DNA of 42,943 nucleotides from Methanoculleus sp. (GCA_011048835.1 DSDF01000016.1:1-42943), one strand, 5' to 3'; shown: positions 33,061-40,864, counted from the stretch's first letter. Notes: generated by a model from the letters alone, not told the origin. Numbers and translations are program-made.

Positions 33061-34136
33061 CAACCGGGATTGTCTACCACCCTGCATTTCTCACCCACGA
33101 ACAGCACCCCCTCCACCCCGAACGGCGTGAACGTCTGGCGTATACCGACGATCAGCTGACGGAGGAGGGCCTGTGGGAGGACCCGCGCATCCTCCGCCTG
33201 CACCCGCGTCCCGCTGCACGCGAGGAGCTCGCACGGGTGCATGATGAACGCTACCTGGATTTCCTTGAACAGTCCAGCACAACCGGCGGGGTGATCGATC
33301 TCGACACGCTCATCCCGCCGGGGCTCTTTGCACAGGCGCGGCTCGCCGCCGGGGGGGCCCTTGTTGCCGGTGAATCGGTCATGGCGGGCACCGTGCGCAA
33401 CGCCTTTGCCATGGTGCGGCCGCCCGGCCACCATGCGGGCACCTGCTCCGGAGCGGGGTTCTGCTACGTGAACAACATCGCTGTCATGGTGCAGGCGCTC
33501 AAAGGCCGCGGGTGCGAAAAGATCCTCATACTCGACTGGGATGCCCATCATGGAAACGGGACGCAGGAGATCTTCTACGGCGATCCCGATGTGCTCTTCA
33601 CCTCCATTCACCAAAGCCCGTTCTATCCGGGGACCGGGGATGCGACCGAAATCGGGGCGGGTAAGGGGACGGGGTACACCATCAACATGCCGGTTCCCGC
33701 GGGAAGTTCCGATGAGGTCTACCAGTACCTGCTTGCAGAGGTCATCGCCCCCGTCGCAGCAGAGTTCAACCCCGATTTCATCGCCGTCTCCGCGGGCCAG
33801 GACAACCATTTCACCGATCCGCTGACCGGGCTTGCCCTGACTGCAGGGGGCTACGCATCGATGATGGCGTTTGCGGTCGAACTGGCCGACCGCCTGTGTG
33901 CGGGGAGGCTGGCAGCCGTCCTCGAGGGAGGCTACAGCGTCGAGGGGGGCCTGCCCTACACCACCATCGGCATCATCGCCGCCCTTGCCGGCATGGATCT
34001 CTCCGGCATCCGCGATCCGTCGTCATACGAGCCGTTATTCCGGCGGGCCTTCAATCCCCATGCGCTTGACCATGTGCAGGAAACGGTCGGGTTGCTTCGC
34101 AGGGTGCATGGCAGTTTCTGGCGTTGTTTGTCCTGA
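33057..34136 (+). CDS. Histone deacetylase / acetylpolyamine amidohydrolase family protein
   Basis: This 359-residue zinc amidohydrolase has the complete HDAC-family active site. The tandem histidines are in MVRPPGHHAGTCSG, the zinc ligands in LDWDAHHGNGTQEIF and VSAGQDNHFTDP, and the catalytic loop in VLEGGYSVEG. Substrates in archaea could be acetyl-lysine in chromatin-like proteins (Alba/histones) or acetylated polyamines; sequence alone does not tell. Its ATG overlaps the TGA of the hydantoinase-like gene by four bases, so the two are translated together. Both partners act on amide bonds, which hints at a shared pathway (for example polyamine or amide catabolism), but this is inference. 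It has no signal peptide. Confidence 0.94.
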   Translation: MTTGIVYHPAFLTHEQHPLHPERRERLAYTDDQLTEEGLWEDPRILRLHPRPAAREELARVHDERYLDFLEQSSTTGGVIDLDTLIPPGLFAQARLAAGGALVAGESVMAGTVRNAFAMVRPPGHHAGTCSGAGFCYVNNIAVMVQALKGRGCEKILILDWDAHHGNGTQEIFYGDPDVLFTSIHQSPFYPGTGDATEIGAGKGTGYTINMPVPAGSSDEVYQYLLAEVIAPVAAEFNPDFIAVSAGQDNHFTDPLTGLALTAGGYASMMAFAVELADRLCAGRLAAVLEGGYSVEGGLPYTTIGIIAALAGMDLSGIRDPSSYEPLFRRAFNPHALDHVQETVGLLRRVHGSFWRCLS

Positions 34137-34215
34137 CGCGTCCCGGAACCGGGCCGCCGCCGGAGACTGTCCCCCGATACTTCATATTTTTTTGAATGGA
34201 GGCAGAATTGATTGT

Positions 34216-34229
34216 ATAAATTTAAATAC
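34216..34229 (+). promoter_or_regulatory. TATA-box candidate for the CHASE4 receptor gene
   Basis: ATAAATTTAAATAC lies about 27-40 bases before the ATG at 34256. The spacing predicts a transcript with little or no leader, in agreement with the absence of a ribosome binding site. Confidence 0.5.
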
Positions 34230-34255
34230 ACTTATATTCTAAGTTGGAATTACGA

Positions 34256-35943
34256 ATGAAAATCAGGAACAAGGTATTTTTAATCATACTCTTTTATTTT
34301 CTCACATTAATCTGCGGCATATACCTCTGTTCCGACGGCATCCTGTTGCGGGGGGTGCAGGTAATTGAACTTGATACATCGTCCGCCAACTATCACCGGG
34401 CGATACACGCGCTTGATTTCCACCTCGATGAGATCGCCACCATGAACCGTGACTGGGCATGGTGGGACGATACCTACGAGTTCATGGTAACCGGTGATGA
34501 GCGATATATCCGGTCAAACCTTGTGGACGATACCTATGTCAACGCGGAACTGAACCTGAATGCTATTTTGACACCGAAGGCACGCTGCTCTACGGGCGGG
34601 CATTTGACCATATCACCGGACAGTTGATGCCGCTGCCGGAGAACCTGGTTGCAGCGCTTGTCACGGGAGGAGTGATCGGCGACGGAACCGGCGGAGAGTG
34701 CGTGCGGGGTATTATTTCCGCGCCGGACGGGCATATGCTCATCTCGGCCGAGCCGATCCGGAGAAGCGATTCGACGGGCCCTTCGCGGGGGACCCTGATC
34801 ATGGGGCGGTATCTCGAAAACGGCGTGCTCGAGAAGATGAAAAAATTGACGTCCCTCTCCATTGCGTTCTTCGACTATGGCGATCCTGCCGCACGTGAGG
34901 GGCTGGTTCCGGTCGATGCATCGCTGGAGGGGGCGTCATCTGCCGCCGTGGGGTTCTTCCACTCACGGGACGGGCAGAAGATATCCTGTATCGGGACGGT
35001 CGAGGATGTTGCCGGAACCCCTGCCCTCGTGCTTCGGACGGAAGAGATCAGGCGGACATTCCTGCACGGTATGGTCGCCATCCACTACTACCTGATCCTT
35101 CTCCTGGGCATAAGTCTTGGCACAAGCCTGCTCCTCTACGCCTTCCTGCGGGGGCATATCATCACCCGCATCGAGTCCCTGAGGAATACTATTATTACGA
35201 TTGCGGATATCGGTGATTATTCGAGCCGTGTGGATATCGACGGCGACGATGAAATCTCTGATCTCAGTGTATCGATGAACGGCATGCTTGCGTCACTGGA
35301 GCGGGGGCAGCAGCGGGTGCGGGAAAGCGAGGAGCGGTATCGCCAGATATTTGATAATGCACAGGATGCGATGATCGTCTGCCAGTGCACGGAGAACGAC
35401 CAGCATATACCGCTCATCGTGAATGTGAATGCAGAGACCTGCCGGTTGCTCGGCTTCAATGAAAGCGAGCTCCGGAATAGTTCCCCTGCAGGGATCATCG
35501 AACCCGACTTCGAGGGGGGATTTCCGTCGCTCTTAGAATTCCTGGAAGATCAACGCACTGTCAGGGTAAACGGAGCCCTTGTTAGCAAAACGGGGGTTCG
35601 GATCCCGATCGAAATGAGCGCGCACCTCTTTGCCATCCGGGACATCCGCACCTTCATCATCGTCGCAAGGGACATCACGGAACGCAGGGTCTACGAATCC
35701 ATGAGACAGGAAGCGTTTGAGCAGATAGATAAAAATATGGAGCAGTTCGCCATTCTCAACGATGAAATCCGAAATCCGCTCCAGGTGATCCTCGGCTTTA
35801 TCCTTATCGACGAATGTGCCCACCAGCACCAGATCCTCGGGCAGATCGAAGAAATCGATCGCATCATTACCGAGCTGGATCTCGGCTGGATCGAATCGGA
35901 GAAGGTGCGGAAGTTCCTGCGCAAGTACCACGGGGAACACTAG
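34256..35943 (+). pseudogene. CHASE4-HAMP-PAS receptor with kinase-less tail, interrupted by one frame change
   Basis: Joined, the product is about 562 residues: a membrane helix (VFLIILFYFLTLICGIYLC), an extracellular CHASE4 domain (DWAWWDDTYEFMVTGDERYI), a second helix near residue 280 (YYLILLLGISLGTSLLLYAF), a HAMP domain (IADIGDYSSRVDIDGDDEI), a PAS domain, and the tail LNDEIRNPLQVILGF...EEIDRIITELDLGWIESEKVRKFLRKYH. The tail matches paralogues A and B; again Asp replaces the phospho-accepting His and no ATPase domain follows. The break lies near 34562: the first frame ends in ELNLNAILTPK, while FDTEGTLLYGRAFDHITGQL continues in the next. One extra G or C in AAT-GCN-TAT would mend it. As read, 34256-34627 and 34624-35943 are separate. 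The first fragment has a leaderless-type promoter. Confidence 0.85.
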
Positions 35944-36654
35944 CCCGCCGCTCAACCCCCGCCCCTCCTCCCTGTCGTGCGTCCCTCGACAAACCGGAAT
36001 TTCCGGAGATGCGTTCCCCCGGATCGCCGTCGCTTCGAGGCGTTCCATTTCGTGGGCGGGAGCAAACGCCCCGGATCCTGCATGGTCCATACGCTCTGCC
36101 GGAAGCTCGCAGGTGAAGATCACCATGGACTGCGGGTTGACGGTCATCCTGGTGCCCCTCCCGGAGGTGATGACCACCTCAAACGGGCGATCGACACGCA
36201 ACCGCTCTTCCTCCTTGCCGCATGGTTCCAGTCTGCGGACAGCCCCCGGCAGGAGACGCATTCGGGGTTGGCAAAAAAGGAACAGTTCCCCGAGTGTGTC
36301 CCCCGGCCCGGTCGTGGTGTCATATACCGAGGTCTTTTCCTGATCGCAACGGTTCTCTGCACCGGGCCTGCAGAGCACCACGCGCCGCCAAACCTCAGGA
36401 AAAGAACAGGGGGAGAACTGCTTCCTCGGGAGATCAAATCTCGCCGGCAGGTGTTCTTCCGCGTTGAGACACGGGAGAATATCCCCGGGATGAGCACCAT
36501 CCGTTTCTTGTTCCGGTGCGCGCAATGCAGCGAGGTAGTGTGGCCGCACACCGGCACGGTGCCCCCCGGGAGCCTGCTGCACACGGGATGCGAGGGTGGT
36601 TACATTGACAGACGGTTATTTAAAGATGGGAATCCCACTTTTCGCTCCGGGCAT
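35944..36654. other. 0.7-kb region with no recognised gene
   Basis: This stretch has long open frames on both strands, typical of GC-rich DNA, but none gives a recognisable product, a good ribosome binding site or a convincing start. On the minus strand, residues around FEVVITSGRGTRMTVNP look more protein-like than the rest, which would fit a decayed gene. A TATA-like TTATTTAAAG at 36616-36625 probably serves the next gene. Confidence 0.45.
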
Positions 36655-37206
36655 ATGCGTATCGAGCACCTGGTCTACTCCGCGGCGATTGCCGTCATCA
36701 TCGGCATGGTGTATTCCCGCTACACGGGACGCGATCCCTCGTGGATCATCGTCATCAGTGCATTTGCACCGGATATCGACACGCTCTTCGGCTCCTTGTA
36801 TTCCTGGTCCGGGGTCGCCATCACCCTCAACGGCCACCTCGTGCAGCACGGCGATTTCCACTCGATCGTCGCACTCGGTACCTACGCACTCCTCATGGGA
36901 ATGTTCCTCGTGCCATTGGGGATCCGGTTATGGGAAGGAATGCTGTTTGCCGGGATCGGGTTCGGGGCGCATCTCTTCGAGGATGCACTCGTTTACAAGG
37001 TCAGTTATGCACTTTTCTGGCCGTTTTCCGACCAGAAATACGGAATCGGGCTGTTTAACTATTCACGCGATTTCTACGGCATCGCAGACACCCAGGTGCT
37101 CATCATCGGGCTGGTTCTTCTTGGCGGGGCGGTCGTACTGCGCAAGTCTTTGGACCGGGACTGGCTCTCGTGGCGCATGGAATGCCCGGAGCGGGTGCTG
37201 CGGTAA
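36655..37206 (+). CDS. Membrane-bound metal-dependent hydrolase, YdjM-like
   Basis: The 183-residue membrane protein has four or five hydrophobic segments (LVYSAAIAVIIGMVY at the start, VLIIGLVLLGGAVVL at the end). The YdjM/PF04307 signature residues are present: SAFAPDIDTLFG, HLVQHGDFHS, and GFGAHLFEDALVYK. These His and Asp residues should bind metal at the membrane surface. The family is named hydrolase from sequence alone and the true substrate is unknown. The start MRIEHLVYSAA at 36655 was chosen because the upstream open frame is not protein-like. A TATA-like element lies 30-39 bases before the ATG. The gene ends 51 bases from a convergent sugar gene. Confidence 0.83.
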   Translation: MRIEHLVYSAAIAVIIGMVYSRYTGRDPSWIIVISAFAPDIDTLFGSLYSWSGVAITLNGHLVQHGDFHSIVALGTYALLMGMFLVPLGIRLWEGMLFAGIGFGAHLFEDALVYKVSYALFWPFSDQKYGIGLFNYSRDFYGIADTQVLIIGLVLLGGAVVLRKSLDRDWLSWRMECPERVLR

Positions 37207-37215
37207 CGAGCGCAC

Positions 37216-37221
37216 AAAAAA
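37216..37221 (-). terminator. Oligo-T terminator of the sugar operon
   Basis: Six T on the minus strand lie 37 bases after the stop of the Gfo/Idh gene, between two convergent genes. This fits an archaeal U-tract terminator. Confidence 0.4.
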
Positions 37222-37257
37222 GGGGGCGGATTTCGGCCCGTATTGTTCGGATGCACT

Positions 37258-38244
37258 TCACTTGATGCAGCCTTCTCGTATCCGTTCGCATATCCGCAGG
37301 TTTTCCGTGGCCTGTGCGGGCGTGACCGGAAATTCCCGGTCCGCATTGATACAGTCCAAAAACGTGGACAATTCCACTTTCAGTGGTTCCACCTTGTTCA
37401 CGAGCACCTTTTCAATAATATTCTCCTGCACGTAGCGTTCGTTTTCCAGTTCGTACTGGTTTGGTTTGCGATGAATGTAGACCTCCTGGTTCATAAAATC
37501 GCCTTCGATGGTCACATCCTCCTCCTCGATGAGGATGGTGCGCATTTTTTTCGAGGATTTCCTGCTTGCCGAAAGATAGACCGGTGTCGAATTGAACTGG
37601 AAGAGGGCGCCGCAGATGTCCCGTGTCCCCGCGCACCGGAGCCGGTAATTGCCGTGAAAGAGCCGGTGCACCACGATGTCGATATCGTGTATCATCAGGT
37701 CTTCGACCACGGTGCTGTCATTGATGCGGGCGGATGCCGGATTATGCCGCTTGATCTCGACGTACAGGGGTTCGGTAATGATTCTCGCGATTTCGTCGAT
37801 GATCGGGTTGAACCGCTCGATATGCCCCACCCCGACCACCTGATCGGTGGACACGAGGTTCTGCAGTTTCTCCGCCTCTCTCGAGGTGGAGCAGATCGGC
37901 TTTTCGATGAGGAGGTGCGTGCCGCAGCGTGCGGCGGTGCCTGCAAGCGTGCGCACCCGCGGCATGTCCCCCAGACCGGGAGACGGGCGGGAGTTCGAGT
38001 TACGGAATGCCGTTTCCGCGATCTGGTAATGGTGTTTCGTGGGAACGCATATGCTGACCGCCTCGACCATGCGATAGAGTTCCTGTATCGATCCGGCGAG
38101 ATGGACATCATGCTGCCGTGCAAACTCCTTTGCATATGCGGTGTTTGTGTCGAACACGACAAGGTCCCCGACACTTTTCAGTTCTGAATAGATGCGGGCG
38201 TGATTCCTGCCCATCATCCCGATGCCGATAACGCCCACGTCCAT
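37258..38244 (-). CDS. Gfo/Idh/MocA-family oxidoreductase (nucleotide-sugar dehydrogenase-like) with an insertion
   Basis: The 328-residue protein is an NAD(P)-dependent sugar oxidoreductase. The nucleotide loop is GVIGIGMMGRNHA at residue 4 and the EKP motif is in THLLIEKPICSTS; DLMIHDIDIVVH carries the usual substrate-site His. It resembles WbpB-type UDP-GlcNAcA 3-dehydrogenases, which partner a DegT aminotransferase to make diacetamido-uronic acids. Between IAETAFRN and CGTHLLIEKPI there are about 24 extra residues (SNSRPSPGLGDMPRVRTLAG and on) where relatives run straight through. This lies just before the active-site EKP and may disturb it. The ATG overlaps the stop of the upstream DegT remnant (TGATG), so translation is coupled. 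Confidence 0.85.
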   Translation of the reverse strand: MDVGVIGIGMMGRNHARIYSELKSVGDLVVFDTNTAYAKEFARQHDVHLAGSIQELYRMVEAVSICVPTKHHYQIAETAFRNSNSRPSPGLGDMPRVRTLAGTAARCGTHLLIEKPICSTSREAEKLQNLVSTDQVVGVGHIERFNPIIDEIARIITEPLYVEIKRHNPASARINDSTVVEDLMIHDIDIVVHRLFHGNYRLRCAGTRDICGALFQFNSTPVYLSASRKSSKKMRTILIEEEDVTIEGDFMNQEVYIHRKPNQYELENERYVQENIIEKVLVNKVEPLKVELSTFLDCINADREFPVTPAQATENLRICERIREGCIK

Positions 38245-38759
38245 CAGGCCACCTCGCCAGGCCGGGCGCAGATGTACCGGCAGTCCTGATCTGCGACCGG
38301 GGGGTGGACCGGGAGGCCGGGTACGCTGCGGGCGCATTCATCGGAAACCGGAAATCCTGGGCCGTTTGTCGCATGCGCAAAGATGGGGGCTGCTCCGGCC
38401 ATACGGACGCTTGAGGCGGTCGCACCAAAGGTGAAGTCGGGGACGATCACCTCGTCTTTCCGTGCGATGCCGAGTGCATACGGTGTCGAGAAAAGGGCGG
38501 CTGTGCCCGAGTTCATGGTACCCGTGTGCTTCGTTCCGCAGTACCGGGCGAACTCGCGCTGAAACTGTTCGACAAAGCTGCCGGACGCAGGCATGCCCGG
38601 GATGAGAACCTCGCGTACTGCGTCGATCTCCTCCTGCCCCTTCACCGACCGGGCGATGGGTATCGTGCTGCCGGCACCGCAAAAGCCCCGGATCCCGGGG
38701 GACCGCATGGGAGGCCGTGATTCGGCCCGGTGCCGGCCCGAGCGTGCGACCGATGTCAT
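38244..38759 (-). pseudogene. DegT/DnrJ/EryC1-type aminotransferase with the middle deleted in frame
   Basis: The 171-residue frame contains the true N-terminal part of a DegT-family sugar aminotransferase (IPIARSVKGQEEIDAVREVL, YCGTKHTGTMNSGTAALFST, DEVIVPDFTFGATASSV). After APIFA it jumps to the true C-terminal part (ARSVPGLPVHPPVADQDCRYI, compare the usual LSLPVHP ending). About 200-230 residues are missing, including the PLP-binding lysine, so aminotransferase activity is impossible. The deletion keeps the frame and the one-base overlap with the Gfo/Idh gene. The first 30 or so residues are not family-like; an internal ATG at about 38706 is another possible start. The ATG at 38759 overlaps the stop of the preceding gene (ATGA). 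Confidence 0.8.
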
Positions 38760-39136
38760 ACCCGCGCCCCCCGTCGTGCAGAGGTCGTTTCTCTGTTTCT
38801 TGCACGCACCCCGGCAGATGCACCGCCGTCGTGAGGCTCAATGGATCCATGATCGCCGACACCGGTATTCCTCCCGGTGATGGTGGATGCTTCTCGAAAC
38901 ATGCCATCTCCCGCCGTGATTGTATCCCGGATCGGCGGATCGTGACCGGCGGACCATTCGTCTCCGGGCACACCATCGCAATATATACTCGATTCTGGCA
39001 GAACGACGGTGTTTGCCCCGATTCCTGCGCCCCGGAGTGATGCTGCAGGAAGGTGCGGTCGTGAGGGAAATCCCCTGATGGCCTTCTCGAAAATGCGTCT
39101 ACCGTCTGCGGAGGTAGTGGTACTATCGTGGTTCAT
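38756..39136 (-). CDS. First gene of the sugar operon; short protein with hexapeptide-like stretch, possibly a shrunken acyltransferase
   Basis: This 126-residue frame starts at an ATG preceded by GGTGA and a strong AT-rich promoter, and its TGA overlaps the next ATG (ATGA). The stretch LRGAGIGANTVVLPESS resembles the left-handed beta-helix repeats of hexapeptide acetyltransferases (WbpD type), which usually accompany the DegT and Gfo/Idh genes downstream. The remainder (for example RDTITAGDGMFREASTITG) has only a weak repeat character, and the protein is far shorter than the usual 190 residues. It may be the remains of the acetyltransferase after deletions, or an unrelated small protein. The assignment rests mainly on context and is low confidence. 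Confidence 0.35.
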   Translation of the reverse strand: MNHDSTTTSADGRRIFEKAIRGFPSRPHLPAASLRGAGIGANTVVLPESSIYCDGVPGDEWSAGHDPPIRDTITAGDGMFREASTITGRNTGVGDHGSIEPHDGGASAGVRARNRETTSARRGARV

Positions 39137-39444
39137 AGTAAGGGAGTCACCGGATTGAAGTAGAATTATAAAATATAAATATATTTTTATGCCTGTTATG
39201 AATATAGGTACATCGGAAAAGGTATCATGTACTCCCGGATCCACGGCAATGTTTATACCCTGATCGTCCGCCCTGCCCTGTACAAGGCCGGTGGCGTCAA
39301 TCGCGGTGCCGGGAGCAGGGCGGCGGGACCGGCAGGATGGCACGAGCGAGTGTTCTGCCCGCACGACGGGAGGCGGCGCCGGTGCTGAAGTGATCGCACC
39401 GGCGGGAAAAATCGTCAAGACGTGCCGGAAAAATTGTATAATAA
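39137..39444. other. Promoter region of the sugar operon
   Basis: About 300 bases between the operon start and tRNA-Thr. The left part (39160-39200) is a dense AT-rich run, with TATA-like TATTTATATTT on the minus strand, suited to driving the sugar operon. The right part is GC-rich and holds no recognisable gene. TATACAATTTTT just before the tRNA on the plus strand probably includes the tRNA terminator. Confidence 0.5.
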
Positions 39445-39518
39445 AGCCTCAGGCGAGATTTGAACTCGCGACCTGCTGATTACAAGTCAGCCGCTATGCC
39501 GGGCTAAGCCACTGAGGC
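39445..39518 (-). tRNA. tRNA-Thr (anticodon UGU)
   Basis: The 74-base sequence folds as a normal tRNA. The acceptor GCCTCAG pairs with CTGAGGC and the discriminator is U. The anticodon stem GCTGA/TCAGC encloses CTTGTAA with anticodon TGT, and the T-loop is GTTCAAATC. The 3' CCA is not encoded and there is no intron. A TATA-like CTTTTTTATG lies about 27 bases upstream on the minus strand. Confidence 0.96.
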
Positions 39519-39545
39519 GCACCGTAATACTGGGCGCTCTTTCAT

Positions 39546-39555
39546 AAAAAAGGTG
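39546..39555 (-). promoter_or_regulatory. TATA box of tRNA-Thr, overlapping a U-tract
   Basis: On the minus strand this segment reads CACCTTTTTT and continues into ATG. It can act both as TATA element for tRNA-Thr (about 28-37 bases ahead) and as U-tract terminator for the UPF0248 gene, which ends at 39578. Confidence 0.4.
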
Positions 39556-39577
39556 CTGATAGGAGGGGCCGTTTGCA

Positions 39578-39847
39578 CTATTCGGGGAGCTGATGCTCGC
39601 CTGTGGCCCGGTCCCAGAGCAGGCTTCCCCGATATCGTATCGACGTTATCCTGTGGTAGGGAATATACGACCGGCCCTGCGGGGATTCGATCACCATGTA
39701 GTCGCGGTCCAGTTCCGCGATGTCGCGCCCGCGTGCGCTGGACCGGTCGTCCGCGGCTCCCCGGTCGACATACTCCACGCACACCCCTTCAAACAAGTAG
39801 CGGGCGTCATGGTACAGCCTGAGCATGAGGCGATGACTTGTTCGCAT
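39578..39847 (-). CDS. UPF0248 (DUF504) family protein
   Basis: The 89-residue protein is a typical UPF0248/DUF504 member, a small archaeal family of unknown function. The characteristic stretch near the start is MRTSHRLMLRLYHDARYLFE, and near the end SYIPYHRITSIRYRGSLLWD. The central DRSSARGRDIAELDRDYM segment is also family-like. The start at 39847 (MRTSHR) is the usual family N-terminus; GTG 39856 would add three residues. It lies just upstream of tRNA-Thr on the same strand. In other archaea the family often lies near RNA-processing genes, so an RNA role has been suspected, but nothing here adds support. No membrane or signal sequence is present. Confidence 0.88.
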   Translation of the reverse strand: MRTSHRLMLRLYHDARYLFEGVCVEYVDRGAADDRSSARGRDIAELDRDYMVIESPQGRSYIPYHRITSIRYRGSLLWDRATGEHQLPE

Positions 39848-39917
39848 GCGTGCCACCCATGGGGCGAGTGCGGGGCTCCGGACGGCCGGACACTCCCGGG
39901 GCAGGAAATCGATAGTT

Positions 39918-39929
39918 ACTCTTAAGAGT
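39918..39929. promoter_or_regulatory. Perfect 12-base palindrome before the glycosyltransferase gene
   Basis: ACTCTTAAGAGT is a perfect palindrome between the divergent UPF0248 and glycosyltransferase genes. The following GTTTTTAAG looks like a TATA element for the plus-strand gene. A repressor bound here would cover the promoter; this is inference. Confidence 0.35.
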
Positions 39930-40003
39930 TTTTAAGCCTTACTACTGATAGCTACCTTGCTTGACGGGTTCTTTCTGCAAGATTTTTTCATCCGGAGTCC
40001 TGT

Positions 40004-40828
40004 ATGATTTCAGTAATCATCCCCACGAAAAATGAAGAGGAGCACCTGACCTACTGCCTTCGTTCTCTTCAGACCCAGAACCTGGACCGGAGTGACTATG
40101 AGATCATTGTGGTGGACGGGAATTCCACCGACTCCACGCCGACCATCGCCGAGCGGTACGCCGACCGGGTGGTGCAGCAGCAGCATATGGGGATCGGCGG
40201 GGCGCGCAAAGACGGCGTCCTCGCCTCCCGGGGCGATCTGCTGGTCTTCACCGATGCCGACACCCTCCATCGCGCCGACTGGCTTGAGATCATCAAGAGG
40301 AACTTAACATCGGGCACCTGTGACGTCTGTACGGGTCCCATCCTCTTCTACGACAAAAATCTCAGGGCCGAACTCCTGCAATTATGGCGGAAACAATACA
40401 ATATCCTCCATGTCTTCAATTTTTACTGGCTTATCGGCTCAAATATGGCGATGACGAGGGCGGTGTATGACAAGATCAACGGCCACCGTGAAATCTCCAT
40501 TCTCGATGATTATGACATTTCCGTGCGGATGTTCAAGGAGGGCGACATCAGCTGCCGCTACGACCCCTCGCAGGAAGTTTACACGTCCGCACGCCGTCTG
40601 ACGAACCTGCTTACCTATTTCATGATATTTTTGTATGGGCACTACCATTACCATATCACGCACAATTACCGGCGCCTTCTCACCTACCCGCACTTTGATG
40701 AGATGGATCTCACCGTGATGACCGAAATCCTCGGCATCGGCGAAATGAATAAGAAGCTTGCGGATGCTGCGGCAAAATTCGCAAGCCCCTTTGAGAAGAA
40801 GGAGCCCGGAGTGAACGATGATGACTGA
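40004..40828 (+). CDS. Family 2 glycosyltransferase
   Basis: The 274-residue enzyme is a GT-A-fold inverting glycosyltransferase (GT2). The N-terminus MISVIIPTKNEEEHLTYCLR and VVDGNSTDSTPTIAERYAD bind the sugar nucleotide, FTDADTLHRADWLE holds the DxD-type metal site, and ILDDYDISVRMFKEG holds the probable catalytic base (ED-like). A short hydrophobic segment near residue 208 (LLTYFMIFLYGHYHYHI) suggests peripheral membrane attachment. It could work on dolichol-linked or S-layer glycans. The start at 40004 begins the conserved strand directly. It is read in the same direction as mmp10, which starts 36 bases on, but a functional link is not obvious. Confidence 0.9.
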   Translation: MISVIIPTKNEEEHLTYCLRSLQTQNLDRSDYEIIVVDGNSTDSTPTIAERYADRVVQQQHMGIGGARKDGVLASRGDLLVFTDADTLHRADWLEIIKRNLTSGTCDVCTGPILFYDKNLRAELLQLWRKQYNILHVFNFYWLIGSNMAMTRAVYDKINGHREISILDDYDISVRMFKEGDISCRYDPSQEVYTSARRLTNLLTYFMIFLYGHYHYHITHNYRRLLTYPHFDEMDLTVMTEILGIGEMNKKLADAAAKFASPFEKKEPGVNDDD

Positions 40829-40864
40829 TGGTGACCGGCGCAACAGAGGGGTTTTCGGGGTAGT

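Noticed and set aside
39291-39479. Open frame ending in KPQARFELATC
   Set aside because: The ending is the familiar false translation of a tRNA gene (here tRNA-Thr on the other strand).
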